Positions 24,404 through 32,607 of a stretch of DNA of 37,273 nucleotides are shown here, piece by piece. The position numbers and the translations under genes are program-made. The notes beneath the pieces were generated by a model, which was not told where the DNA came from, did no database searches, and worked only from the letters and a program-made list of their open reading frames with translations. The stretch is taken from positions 1-37,273 of the forward strand of contig JABDJO010000023.1 of the NCBI GenBank assembly GCA_013002465.1, in the 5' to 3' direction. Source of the DNA: Silicimonas sp. (GTDB lineage Bacteria > Pseudomonadota > Alphaproteobacteria > Rhodobacterales > Rhodobacteraceae). How positions within the stretch are numbered: the stretch's first letter is position 1; each line of letters opens with the position of its first letter.

Positions 24404-25482
24404 TCAATCCTGTTTCACATGTCGCAGCGATGTCCCCCTATGCGCTCGCTGAACTGACCGCACCGGCGGACAAGCGCGCCATTTCGCTTTCGCAGAACGA
24501 AAGCCTCCGCCCACCCAGCCCGCTGGCAATTGCGGCAGCTGCTGAGGCGGTGGCGGGAGCGCAACTTTATCCTGATCCGGACTGGAGAGACCTGCGCAAG
24601 GCCTTGGCAGACCTGCACGATATCCCTGCGGAGGGCATCTTGTGCGGCAACGGATCGATGGAGCTGATTGCCAGCCTCACGCAGGCCTTTGCTGACGAAC
24701 GGAATGCAGTTCTGGCACCGGTCCACGCGTATCCATTTTTTCGAACAGCCGCGAGAATAGCACGGGCGCGATACGACACAGCCCCGGAGCAAGATGGTTG
24801 CGTGGTGGTTGATGCACTCCTTTCCGCTGTACAGCCCGACACGTGCATCGTTTTCGTTGCCAACCCCGGTAACCCCACCGGCACCCGTATTTCGCGCGCC
24901 GAGCTTGTCCGTCTGCGCGAGACCCTGCGCGGCGATATCCTGTTGGTGATTGATGAGGCCTATGGCGAGTTTGCCGACCATCTGGGCGAGCCTGTTTTCG
25001 ACCTTGTCGCTCGTGGCGACACCGTGATCTTGCGCAGCTTTTCCAAAGCCTATGGCCTTGCGGGCATGCGAGTGGGCTGGGGCCTGTTTCCGTCAGACAT
25101 TGCCCAAGAGGTTCGCAAGGTGACAAACCCCAACAATATCTCGGTCGCCGGGCAGGCCGCCGCGACTGCGGCGCTGGCCGATCAAATCTATATGCGCGAA
25201 ACCTGTGAAGTGACGGCAATGCTAAGGGATGGTTTCATCGACCGGCTACGCCGAGCCGGGTTCGATGTCCCCGGGAGTTTCACCAATTTTGCCCTCATAC
25301 GCTTTGCCGACGCCGAGGCGGCAAAACAGGTTGATGCGGCCCTGCGCGCCGAGAGCGTGTTCTTACGCGCGCAAGGTGGTGCCGGGCTGCCTGCTTGCCT
25401 GCGCGTGACGATCGGCGATGCGGAAATGCTTGATATCGCGGCAGGGCTTCTGGAACGCTGGGCTGAAAGGGCAAGGCAATGA
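24400..25482 (+). CDS. Class I/II PLP-dependent aminotransferase, HisC-like
   Basis: This encodes 360 residues in the fold-type I arrangement. Landmarks are the N-terminal SLSQNESLRPPSP, the cofactor-contact GNGSMELIASL (83-93), NPGNPTGT (155-162), DEAYGEF (185-191) and the PLP Lys216 in RSFSKAYGLAGMRVGW. It closely resembles histidinol-phosphate aminotransferases, but its place inside a catabolic operon with no other his gene argues against histidine synthesis. Secondary HisC-like enzymes act on aromatic, imidazole or other amino acids. It would interconvert an amino acid released by HyuAB with its 2-oxo acid. It overlaps both neighbours by four bases. Confidence 0.88.
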   Translation: MINPVSHVAAMSPYALAELTAPADKRAISLSQNESLRPPSPLAIAAAAEAVAGAQLYPDPDWRDLRKALADLHDIPAEGILCGNGSMELIASLTQAFADERNAVLAPVHAYPFFRTAARIARARYDTAPEQDGCVVVDALLSAVQPDTCIVFVANPGNPTGTRISRAELVRLRETLRGDILLVIDEAYGEFADHLGEPVFDLVARGDTVILRSFSKAYGLAGMRVGWGLFPSDIAQEVRKVTNPNNISVAGQAAATAALADQIYMRETCEVTAMLRDGFIDRLRRAGFDVPGSFTNFALIRFADAEAAKQVDAALRAESVFLRAQGGAGLPACLRVTIGDAEMLDIAAGLLERWAERARQ

Positions 25483-26222
25483 CACATTCACGCGGGCGGG
25501 CGCGTTTCGGTATTCTGGTGCCTTTCACCAATACAAATCTTGAGCCCGATATGACGCTATTGCGCCCGCAGGGCGTGTCACTCCATTTTGCCCGCATGGG
25601 AGGCTATGATCAGGATGAAATCCCGGATGCAGACCAGATGTACGGGCTGGGCGCGGCCGATCTGGACGAACCCCTGCACCTATTGCAGGGCGTTCGACCG
25701 GATGTGATACTGTATGGCTGCACTTCGGCGACGCTCACCCATGGCCTGGCTTTCGATCGTGATCTGGCGGCAAGGATCAAAGCGCAGAGCGGGGCCGAAA
25801 CAGTGACGGCTGCTGGCGCGCTGGTGCATGCGTTGGGAATCCTTGGCATCAACCGCATTGGCTTTGCCTCACCCTACGTGTCCGAAATCAATGAAATGGC
25901 CACAAGTTTTCTGGCGCAATCCGACATTGACACCGTTGCGCGCTCGGAGGTGGGCAAAGCACTGGATAACTACGGGCAGGGCGAGTTGGACCCGCAAGCG
26001 GTGTATGAGCTGGGTCTGGCGGCCGATCATCCCGAGGCGCAAGCGCTGGTACTGTCCTGCACTGATATGCGCAGCGTCGAGATCATCGCCCGGCTCGAAG
26101 AGGTGGTGGGCAAGCCAGTCATCAGCTCAAACCAGGCGATGGCGTTTCAGGCCATGCAGCTTGCCGGGATCAGCGAAGCCCTGCCGGGATGCGGCCAGTT
26201 ACTTGAACGGGAATGGCAATGA
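25479..26222 (+). CDS. Maleate isomerase / Asp-Glu racemase superfamily protein
   Basis: This encodes 247 residues. The N-terminal GILVPFTNTNLEPD pattern and the two Cys-containing sites, YGCTSATL (Cys81) and SCTDMRS (Cys194), match maleate cis-trans isomerase and arylmalonate decarboxylase relatives. In maleate isomerase both cysteines are catalytic. The broader superfamily also contains hydantoin, aspartate and glutamate racemases, so with HyuAB a racemase or epimerase step on the ring or the released amino acid is possible, as is a cis-trans isomerisation of an unsaturated acid. The protein is cytosolic. It overlaps the aminotransferase and MmgE/PrpD genes by ATGA. Confidence 0.85.
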   Translation: MTHSRGRARFGILVPFTNTNLEPDMTLLRPQGVSLHFARMGGYDQDEIPDADQMYGLGAADLDEPLHLLQGVRPDVILYGCTSATLTHGLAFDRDLAARIKAQSGAETVTAAGALVHALGILGINRIGFASPYVSEINEMATSFLAQSDIDTVARSEVGKALDNYGQGELDPQAVYELGLAADHPEAQALVLSCTDMRSVEIIARLEEVVGKPVISSNQAMAFQAMQLAGISEALPGCGQLLEREWQ

Positions 26223-27565
26223 GTTTCGACCGGATTTCTGATTTCGCACTTTCGGAGCAGAGCATTCCCGAAAGTGCGTTCAATATGGCTGCAACGCTGC
26301 TGATCGATACGGTCGGTGTGGCGGCCGGGGCGGCGGCTCTGCAGGCAGGGCAGATCGCGCGCGATCATGCCTTTGCTTTCCATGGCGCCGGCACGCCGGA
26401 ACACGCGGCCCAAATGATGTTCGATGGACGCAGGGTCTCGACCCCGGGGGCCGCTTTTGCTGCCGCCACGCAGATCGACAATCTGGATGCCCACGACGGG
26501 TATAACCCGACCAAGGGTCATATCGGCTGCGCGGTCGTGCCGGCATTGTTCGCCTTTGCCCAAGCCAGGCCCGGGCTTTCTGCACGTGATGCCTTGGCTG
26601 CGCTGGTCCTGTCCTATGAGATCGCCGCACGGGCCGCTTTCGCGCTGCACGCCTCGGTCAGCGATTATCACACCTCCGGGGCATGGAACGCGCTGGGCGT
26701 GGCCGCTTTGGGGTGTCGGCTTATAGGCGCAGGCCCCGACCAACTCCGTCAGGCGCTTGGCATTGCCGAATACCATGGTCCCCGCAGCCAGATGATGCGC
26801 GAGATCGCCAATCCCACCATGCTGCATGATGGTTCCGGCATGGGAGCGCTGGTGGGGTCGATGGCCGCGTTGATGGCGCAGACCGGATTCAAAGGCGCGC
26901 CTGCGATCACGGTTGAGGCGGACGAGGCCGCCCCGTACTGGGCCGATCTTGGTGTGATCTGGACGATTGAGCAGAACTATATCAAACCCTATCCGATTTG
27001 CCGTTGGGCGCACGCGGCGATTGACGCTCTGGCCGGTCTGATACGTGATCACAGGGTTTGTGACGAAGAAGTCGCCGCAATTGAGGTCAACACCTTTGCC
27101 GAGGCGGCAAAGCTATTTGCCGGCATGCCCTCAACCACGTCGCAGGCGCAATACTCCCTGCCTTTCGCGTTGGCGGTGATGCTGGTCCATGGCCGGATCG
27201 GACCGCAAGCAATCATCGGCGCAGGGCTGAGCGATCCGAAGGTGGCAGCCGTGTTGCCGCGCATCACGGTGCATGAGCATTCCCGCCATTCCGAGCGCTT
27301 CCCGGATGGACGCTGGTCCGACATCACCGTGATGCTGAAGGATGGCAGGCGGCTTGCTTCGGGTGACATGCATGCTCGCGGCGGGCCCGAGGCGCCGATG
27401 GAGATGTCCGAGATCGAGGCCAAATTTCACTCCATGGCCGCCGCCTTGCCAGAGCCACGCATATCCGCGCTTTGGGCGATGCGTGAGCGGCTCGTGCAGC
27501 CCAAGGTGAAGTTCGAGGAACTGGCGTGTCTGGTGCGCGCACCGGTGGAGGAAGTCCATGACTGA
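26219..27565 (+). CDS. MmgE/PrpD-family protein
   Basis: This encodes 448 residues from the ATG at 26219 (ATGA overlap); another ATG two codons upstream is possible. Typical landmarks are LLIDTVGVAAGAAA near the start, AAATQIDNLDAHDGYNPTKGHIGCAVVPALFA, with the DxxD and GHxG-like active-site segment, and IKPYPICRWAHAAIDAL later. The family comprises 2-methylcitrate dehydratase, cis-aconitate decarboxylase and iminodisuccinate epimerase, which share acid-base chemistry next to carboxylates. Which reaction applies here is open. Its placement after the isomerase/racemase homologue suggests the two act on the same dicarboxylate-like or imino acid intermediate. It overlaps the last gene by eight bases. 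Confidence 0.9.
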   Translation: MSFDRISDFALSEQSIPESAFNMAATLLIDTVGVAAGAAALQAGQIARDHAFAFHGAGTPEHAAQMMFDGRRVSTPGAAFAAATQIDNLDAHDGYNPTKGHIGCAVVPALFAFAQARPGLSARDALAALVLSYEIAARAAFALHASVSDYHTSGAWNALGVAALGCRLIGAGPDQLRQALGIAEYHGPRSQMMREIANPTMLHDGSGMGALVGSMAALMAQTGFKGAPAITVEADEAAPYWADLGVIWTIEQNYIKPYPICRWAHAAIDALAGLIRDHRVCDEEVAAIEVNTFAEAAKLFAGMPSTTSQAQYSLPFALAVMLVHGRIGPQAIIGAGLSDPKVAAVLPRITVHEHSRHSERFPDGRWSDITVMLKDGRRLASGDMHARGGPEAPMEMSEIEAKFHSMAAALPEPRISALWAMRERLVQPKVKFEELACLVRAPVEEVHD

Positions 27566-28526
27566 TCCCCTTCGCATAATCCTGCACAACCGTGACACAG
27601 CTCCGCTTACCCGGCGGCTCTCCGCCTCCTTCCCCCAGGCGGACTTTCGTGAATGCAACAGCTATGAAGGTCTTCCAGCACTGATCGAAAGCTATCGTCC
27701 GCAAGTTGTTTATTCCGTCCGGTTTGCTGGCACCTCGGGTTTTCCGCGTGACACGCTTTTTGGCCCCAATGGGCCGCATTGGATCGCCAACGGCGGCGCG
27801 GGAACCGATCATTTCGGCCAATGGGACCCGGAGAAGGTCACCGTTACCAACGCAGCAGGCGTGGCCGCCAATATGATGGCGGAATACGTTATTGGCGGTT
27901 TCTTGCACTTCACGCTGGATATCCCTGGCCTGCAAACGGACAAGGCAGCGCGGGTCTGGAATGCCCGCACCGTCATGCCGCTTGCCGGAACGACGCTTTT
28001 GATTGTCGGGCTGGGGCACACCGGCCGGGCGGTCGCGGCCCGTGCCAAGGCCTTTGGCATGGAGGTTCTCGGAACGCGCGCCCGCCGGCAGGCGATGGAC
28101 CACATCGACGAAGTACATGCGGCGGATGAATTGCCGACGCTTTTGCCCCGTGCGGATTTCATCGTGATCTCGACACCGCTTATCCCGGCGACACGCGGGC
28201 TGATCGGCGCGGAAGAGATCGCTGCAATGAAGCTGGGCGTGATCCTCGCAGATGTTTCGCGCGGCGGCGTGGTGGATCAGTCCGCTTTGCACACTGCGCT
28301 GAAGGCGGGACATATTGCGGGTGCGGCACTGGATGTGTTCGAAACCGAACCCCTGCCCGATGCAAGCCCGCTATGGGAACTGGCAAACGTGATCATTTCG
28401 CCGCATTGCTCATCGGTCTATGCAGACTGGGAGAAAGCCTCGTTCGATCTGTTCTTGCAAAATCTCGGCCGCTGGATGCGAGGCGAGGACCTCATCAACA
28501 TCGTAGACCCGGCCCGAGGTTACTAA
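27558..28526 (+). CDS. D-isomer-specific 2-hydroxyacid dehydrogenase
   Basis: This encodes 322 residues, the family's normal length. The NAD(P)-binding loop is LLIVGLGHTGRAVA (147-160). The catalytic triad is Arg235 (in SRGGVVD), Glu264 (in DVFETEPLP) and His283 (in ISPHCSSVY). The substrate-loop region includes NGGAGTDHF. It reduces a 2-oxo acid to a D-2-hydroxy acid or the reverse, and forms the last step of the coupled block. It could work on the 2-oxo acid made by the HisC-like aminotransferase. It is cytosolic. No clear terminator hairpin follows. Confidence 0.9.
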   Translation: MTDPLRIILHNRDTAPLTRRLSASFPQADFRECNSYEGLPALIESYRPQVVYSVRFAGTSGFPRDTLFGPNGPHWIANGGAGTDHFGQWDPEKVTVTNAAGVAANMMAEYVIGGFLHFTLDIPGLQTDKAARVWNARTVMPLAGTTLLIVGLGHTGRAVAARAKAFGMEVLGTRARRQAMDHIDEVHAADELPTLLPRADFIVISTPLIPATRGLIGAEEIAAMKLGVILADVSRGGVVDQSALHTALKAGHIAGAALDVFETEPLPDASPLWELANVIISPHCSSVYADWEKASFDLFLQNLGRWMRGEDLINIVDPARGY

Positions 28527-28867
28527 ACGGGAGGGCTCGAAGGACTGTTCGGCAGGCTGCCGCCAATCCCGGATGCGGAAGTCCAACAATTCAAACGCAG
28601 GTGGATTGGGTTCGGATGCGACGATGCGGCAAGCCACCGCCCCTGGTCCCATCTAGCCTTCGGTAGCTGCCCCATCCCGCCATTGCTGAAAGTCCTTCGT
28701 TGCTGCAAGCGCAGCCCTCTTACCGGACATTTGCTGCCTGCGCGAATAATGAGGAAACTCGAACTAACCAAACGGGATGGTGTGGATGGCTCCCGCTCCA
28801 TCGGCGTCGCTGTTCGCCTTAGTGCAGTTGTCATGAACTGCCAGGAGTGGAGCCACTCCAAAAAATA
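28527..28867. other. 341-base gene-poor stretch after the catabolic block
   Basis: The only structure seen is a short CGGCAG/CTGCCG palindrome near 28550, too tight to be a hairpin and with no T-run. Short frames on both strands lack recognisable motifs. The sequence style resembles decayed intergenic DNA, but no mobile-element fragment could be identified. Confidence 0.35.
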
Positions 28868-29302
28868 CTACTCCTGAATGGATTGGAGGAAGTAGGTCAC
28901 TTCCAAAACCCGAGTTCTCGCCCGGCGCCTGTTCAATTCATCCGGCCCATAGTCTGACATTGCATCTTCCCAGTATCGGTCTCCCCAAACGGGCATTTTT
29001 CTATCGCCATGAGCGGCCACTTCTGCACGCCCGTCTATGACTTCAAAAACTCTCTCGAATGGAAACTGGCCACCGTTGTTTGCGGCGAGTTGTGTGAGGT
29101 CACCGGGGTCTATGCCCTTGAAGACTCTCGTAAGAAATCCCGCGCCCTTTCCATCATCTCCGTGACACGACGAACAGGAGTTGACGAATTCCGCCGCGGA
29201 TGGCTCGAAATCGCGCATTCCTTCTTGAGAAGAAGCGACGAGAGATGATTGAAAGAGTAGGATCACAGCCGTACCAGCGCCGCGAAAAATTGATCGGGTC
29301 AT
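28868..29302 (-). CDS. Small secreted c-type cytochrome (monoheme), paralogue of the 3242-3658 gene
   Basis: This encodes 144 residues from the ATG at 29302, with GGAGG at 29311-29315 eight bases upstream. Signal peptide about 1-25. The heme site is CSSCH (residues 43-47), followed by GDDGKGAGF; the probable axial Met is 103 in RKMPVWGDRY. It shares with the other cytochrome in the window the DLTQLAANNGGQFPF-type segment, the HGDRKMP block and overall size. The two are paralogues about 25 kb apart, each without an obvious redox partner. It is periplasmic; the electron donor and acceptor are unknown. Confidence 0.87.
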   Translation of the reverse strand: MTRSIFRGAGTAVILLFQSSLVASSQEGMRDFEPSAAEFVNSCSSCHGDDGKGAGFLTRVFKGIDPGDLTQLAANNGGQFPFERVFEVIDGRAEVAAHGDRKMPVWGDRYWEDAMSDYGPDELNRRRARTRVLEVTYFLQSIQE

Positions 29303-29799
29303 TTCTAAGGCCTCCAATTGACACGCGCCAAGGTGACATGCAGCGGGACGGAGTAATTGATAATTATCAATGTGGTGTGGAATCGGGCCTTTGCCGCCCG
29401 ATTCTGAAGACAACGATTTTGTATTGGTTCGAGCCGGGGCGTGTTCCAGCAGCACCGTTAGGTCACAAGCAATCGATTGGGTATTCGAATGGTGTCGGGT
29501 TTTCAGGAAGTAAGCTTTGGGCTTTCTGCTGCCATATGAGCAAGTGCAGCGACGGTGCAGTTTCAAAGCAATGGGCCTTCGGTCACGGCCCAGAGCACAC
29601 ATGTTTCGGTTTGTTCGACGCTGCGATGCAGCTTCACCTTCGCGGTTAATCCCAAGACCGTACGTTGTCAGTTGACTGCGCTGTCCGCTTGTGAGTGAAG
29701 ATCGCACTGATCGCTGATATATTCAGGAACCATTCGGGCACGCCGAGCCTTCAGCGAGGTCTTGGATGTTCATGCCTACGACCAGCAGTGCCGGTCCGA
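29303..29799. other. Gene-poor stretch between cytochrome and ggt genes
   Basis: This carries the promoter region of the cytochrome gene (minus strand). A plus-strand frame at 29200-29649 overlaps the cytochrome start and has a random-looking translation. No RNA gene, repeat or mobile-element sequence is recognised. Confidence 0.35.
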
Positions 29800-31593
29800 C
29801 TATTCACCCAATGCAATCCCTTCGCGTCTTGGATCTGCCCCTCCGCGCAACTGGTCGGAGACCTGGATGGCGTGCAAGCCCGAGTTCAACCCACGTAAAT
29901 TGACCTTGAACCCCAACTCTGTCAGCGCGGTTTCCAAGTTGACCGCATCTGTTCCTTCTTCAAGGTCGTAGGTGCCGAAGCGGTTGACCAGATGCGGCAT
30001 GGAAACGGCTTGCTGCACGTCCATGCCCCAGTCGATATGGGCGATTATGGCCTGTGCGACATAGCCGATGATCCTGCTTCCACCTGGTGAACCGATCACA
30101 AGGGTTGGTTTTCCATCCTGTAAGACGATCGTTGGAGACATGGATGAGCGGGGCCGCTTACCGGGTTCGATGCGGTTCGCGATAGGCACGCCTTCTTTGT
30201 GGGTGCGGAATGAGAAATCGGTCAGTTCGTTGTTTAGCAAGAAGCCTCTGACCATCAGGCGCGAACCAAATCCATTCTCGATGGTCGTCGTCATGGAAAG
30301 CGCGTTGCCGAACTGATCCACGATCGAAATATGCGACGTTGATGGCAGTTCCAAAGACTCGTCATCCGCCAAATGCAGTGCATGATCCCACTCGGGTGAA
30401 CCGGCTGTCACCTCAGGCAAAGCGTCGGCGCCTGCAAGAAGCGCCGCTCGCCCGTCGAGATAGGCATCTGCGGTCAAGCCTTCGGTGGGCATGGGGACAA
30501 AGTCGCTGTCGGCCATGTAGCGACCCCGATCGGCGAACGCCAACCGGGACGCGTCACCAATCAGCCGCCAGGCTTCAGCACTGTCAGGACCCAGGGATGC
30601 AAGGTCGTAATGATCCAGCATTCCAAGAATCTGCCCCACCGTCAGCGCGCCCGATGACGGTGGTCCCATGCCACAGACACTTCTAGCGCGATACTCAACA
30701 CAGACTGCGTCGCGCTCAATGACCCTGTAAACTGCAAGGTCCGTCTTGCTCAGGACCCCGGGATTTCCGGCAGCAGTTCGAACAGTTGCCACGATATCGT
30801 CAGCAATAGGTCCGGTGTAAAAAGCGACGCTGCCATGTGCTGCGATTTGACGAAGTGTGTTGGCATAGTCCGGGTTTTCCAAAGTGTCACCGGCTTGTAA
30901 GGCTTGTCCGCCCGGGAAGAAATATGCGGCGGTTGCTTTGAACTTCTGCAAACGCTCGGCACCACCAGCGATCGAAGAGGCCAATCTTTCCGACACTGTA
31001 AATCCGTCGTCTGCCAGCGAAATCGCAGGCTCGAACAGCCCAGCCCATTCCGCACGCCCCCATTTTGCATGTGCTTCTTCCATTAGCATCGGCGTGCCCG
31101 GTGTGCCGACGGATCTGCCACCAAAAACCGCATCCCAGAATCCCATGGGTTCTCCGTCATCTGTTTGAAACAGAATAGGCGTGACCTCTAAGGGGGCGGT
31201 TTCGCGACCATCCAGTGTTGTGACCGCGCCTGAGTTGGCGTCGTACCAAACCAAAAAAGCGCCGCCGCCCAAGCCGGAAGACTGAGGCTCCACCAGCCCC
31301 AGGACAGCTTGGACCGCTACCATTGCGTCAGCGGCTGTCCCTCCATCTCGCAACACGGCGGTCCCGGCTTCAACTGCCAATGGATTGGCAGCTGCAACCA
31401 TCCAGTTTTCTGCGACGGTCGGCTTCCCGGCTTCCTTTGCGCCCAAGGCTGCGCGAGCGGCATCGGTGATCTTGTCGAAAGCAGACAGCCCACTTTCCGT
31501 TTCAGGAGCAACGGCGTCTGCGGCCTGTTGTGCGAAAACCGACGTAAGGCAACACGTAGTGAACACCACCGACGTTAGGAGTACGCGTATCAT
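29800..31593 (-). CDS. ggt: Gamma-glutamyltransferase
   Basis: This encodes 597 residues. A signal peptide of about 21 residues (ending VFA-QQ) sends it to the periplasm. The N-terminal part has MVAAANPLAVEAGTAVLRDGGTAADA, EPQSSGLGGGAFLVWYD and TLDGRETAP, the family's substrate-binding blocks. Autoprocessing should occur before Thr419 in LPSTSHISIVD, which becomes the nucleophile of the small subunit. Downstream MSPTIVL and SPGGSRIIGYVAQ are also diagnostic. It cleaves glutathione and other gamma-glutamyl compounds. Length and motifs are complete. It ends 497 bases upstream of the cytochrome gene and is probably independent. Confidence 0.93.
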   Translation of the reverse strand: MIRVLLTSVVFTTCCLTSVFAQQAADAVAPETESGLSAFDKITDAARAALGAKEAGKPTVAENWMVAAANPLAVEAGTAVLRDGGTAADAMVAVQAVLGLVEPQSSGLGGGAFLVWYDANSGAVTTLDGRETAPLEVTPILFQTDDGEPMGFWDAVFGGRSVGTPGTPMLMEEAHAKWGRAEWAGLFEPAISLADDGFTVSERLASSIAGGAERLQKFKATAAYFFPGGQALQAGDTLENPDYANTLRQIAAHGSVAFYTGPIADDIVATVRTAAGNPGVLSKTDLAVYRVIERDAVCVEYRARSVCGMGPPSSGALTVGQILGMLDHYDLASLGPDSAEAWRLIGDASRLAFADRGRYMADSDFVPMPTEGLTADAYLDGRAALLAGADALPEVTAGSPEWDHALHLADDESLELPSTSHISIVDQFGNALSMTTTIENGFGSRLMVRGFLLNNELTDFSFRTHKEGVPIANRIEPGKRPRSSMSPTIVLQDGKPTLVIGSPGGSRIIGYVAQAIIAHIDWGMDVQQAVSMPHLVNRFGTYDLEEGTDAVNLETALTELGFKVNLRGLNSGLHAIQVSDQLRGGADPRREGIALGE

Positions 31594-31820
31594 CCGTTAT
31601 TCCTCATTGGCTGAAATGTGTTAATCCTGACCTACTCTATTCAGAATGCAAACCTTGATCAGCCCGCTATATGTAAGCAGCCCCTTCCCGACCCGTTGCC
31701 GACGTTGCCCCGGCCTTCTCCCGCCATGATGCAGTTTATCGAGAGTAGACGTTCGCTCAGCGCAACTATCCAACAACCTGTTGAGGTCGATTGGTGGTGT
31801 CTAAGTCAAAAGACACCCGC

Positions 31821-32315
31821 TTATGGTTGAAATGGTTGCAGCTTCGGTATCCAACGTGGCACAGACGCTTTGTATTGCAGGTAAGTCTCGCCAAATCGTT
31901 GCTCCAATCCAGGCTCTTCCACAAACACAAAATAGAGTGTGTTGAGAAAGAAGAAGACTACCGCCCAACCCAGCAGCGGCAGACTTTGCAGTGCCGCCGC
32001 CTCGGCGATGATCACTAGAATGACCGCTGTGAGCATGGGATTGCGGACAAAGCGGTAAGGCCCGCTCACAACGAATTTCCTCGGAGGGTCCCAAGGCGCC
32101 GGAGTCCCTTCGCCATCATAGATAAACAATCTCGTTGTCGCTATGGCCAACGCGAAAGCAGGCGCAGCGAGTATCGCGGCCAGTACCAGTCCCCAAACGG
32201 TCACGGGAATGCTGCCAAACGGCCAACGCTCGCTAAACCAATGGATAAGCAACGGAATGTAGATCAATGCGGTGCCGGGCAGAATTAACACCGCTTTCGC
32301 CATTCTCCAGAACAT
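31821..32315 (-). CDS. Isoprenylcysteine carboxyl methyltransferase-like / PEMT-like membrane methyltransferase
   Basis: This encodes 164 residues from the ATG at 32315, without a strong ribosome binding site; the ATG at 32303 (residue 5) is an alternative. There are four hydrophobic segments (about 7-26, 38-60, 94-110 and 114-132). Between and after them lie the conserved VVSGPYRFVRNPM (about 82-94) and EEPGLEQRFGETYLQYKASVPRWIP (133-157) blocks. Together these bind S-adenosylmethionine in the ICMT/phospholipid N-methyltransferase superfamily. The acceptor in bacteria is usually unknown. Proteobacterial members of this size are inner-membrane proteins. It is divergent from the epimerase gene. 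Confidence 0.82.
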   Translation of the reverse strand: MFWRMAKAVLILPGTALIYIPLLIHWFSERWPFGSIPVTVWGLVLAAILAAPAFALAIATTRLFIYDGEGTPAPWDPPRKFVVSGPYRFVRNPMLTAVILVIIAEAAALQSLPLLGWAVVFFFLNTLYFVFVEEPGLEQRFGETYLQYKASVPRWIPKLQPFQP

Positions 32316-32607
32316 GTCGTGATCGTAGCATTCTGTCCCACGTCCAGCAGCCCTCTTTCCAAGGTGCAGGCACGGGCCAGGATGATTTGATTTCCCAGCG
32401 ACTGGGACGGCCCATACCAAACCTTGGCATTGCCCGCTCTCTGCCGCGATGCGGCCCGTCAAAGGGGACATTTGATAAGGATCCACGAACAAAGTGCGGC
32501 AATAGGTCGATAGTGCTGGACGGCCAGCCTTGCTCTCCAAGCCCTTGGCGGTTCATCATTAGGCTCAAATAGGCCAAGCACCCTGGTGCTGAATATCGGA
32601 GGGCGCA

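Noticed and set aside
28527-28867. Insertion-sequence remnant after the catabolic block
   Set aside because: No transposase motif in any frame and no terminal inverted repeats could be recognised.
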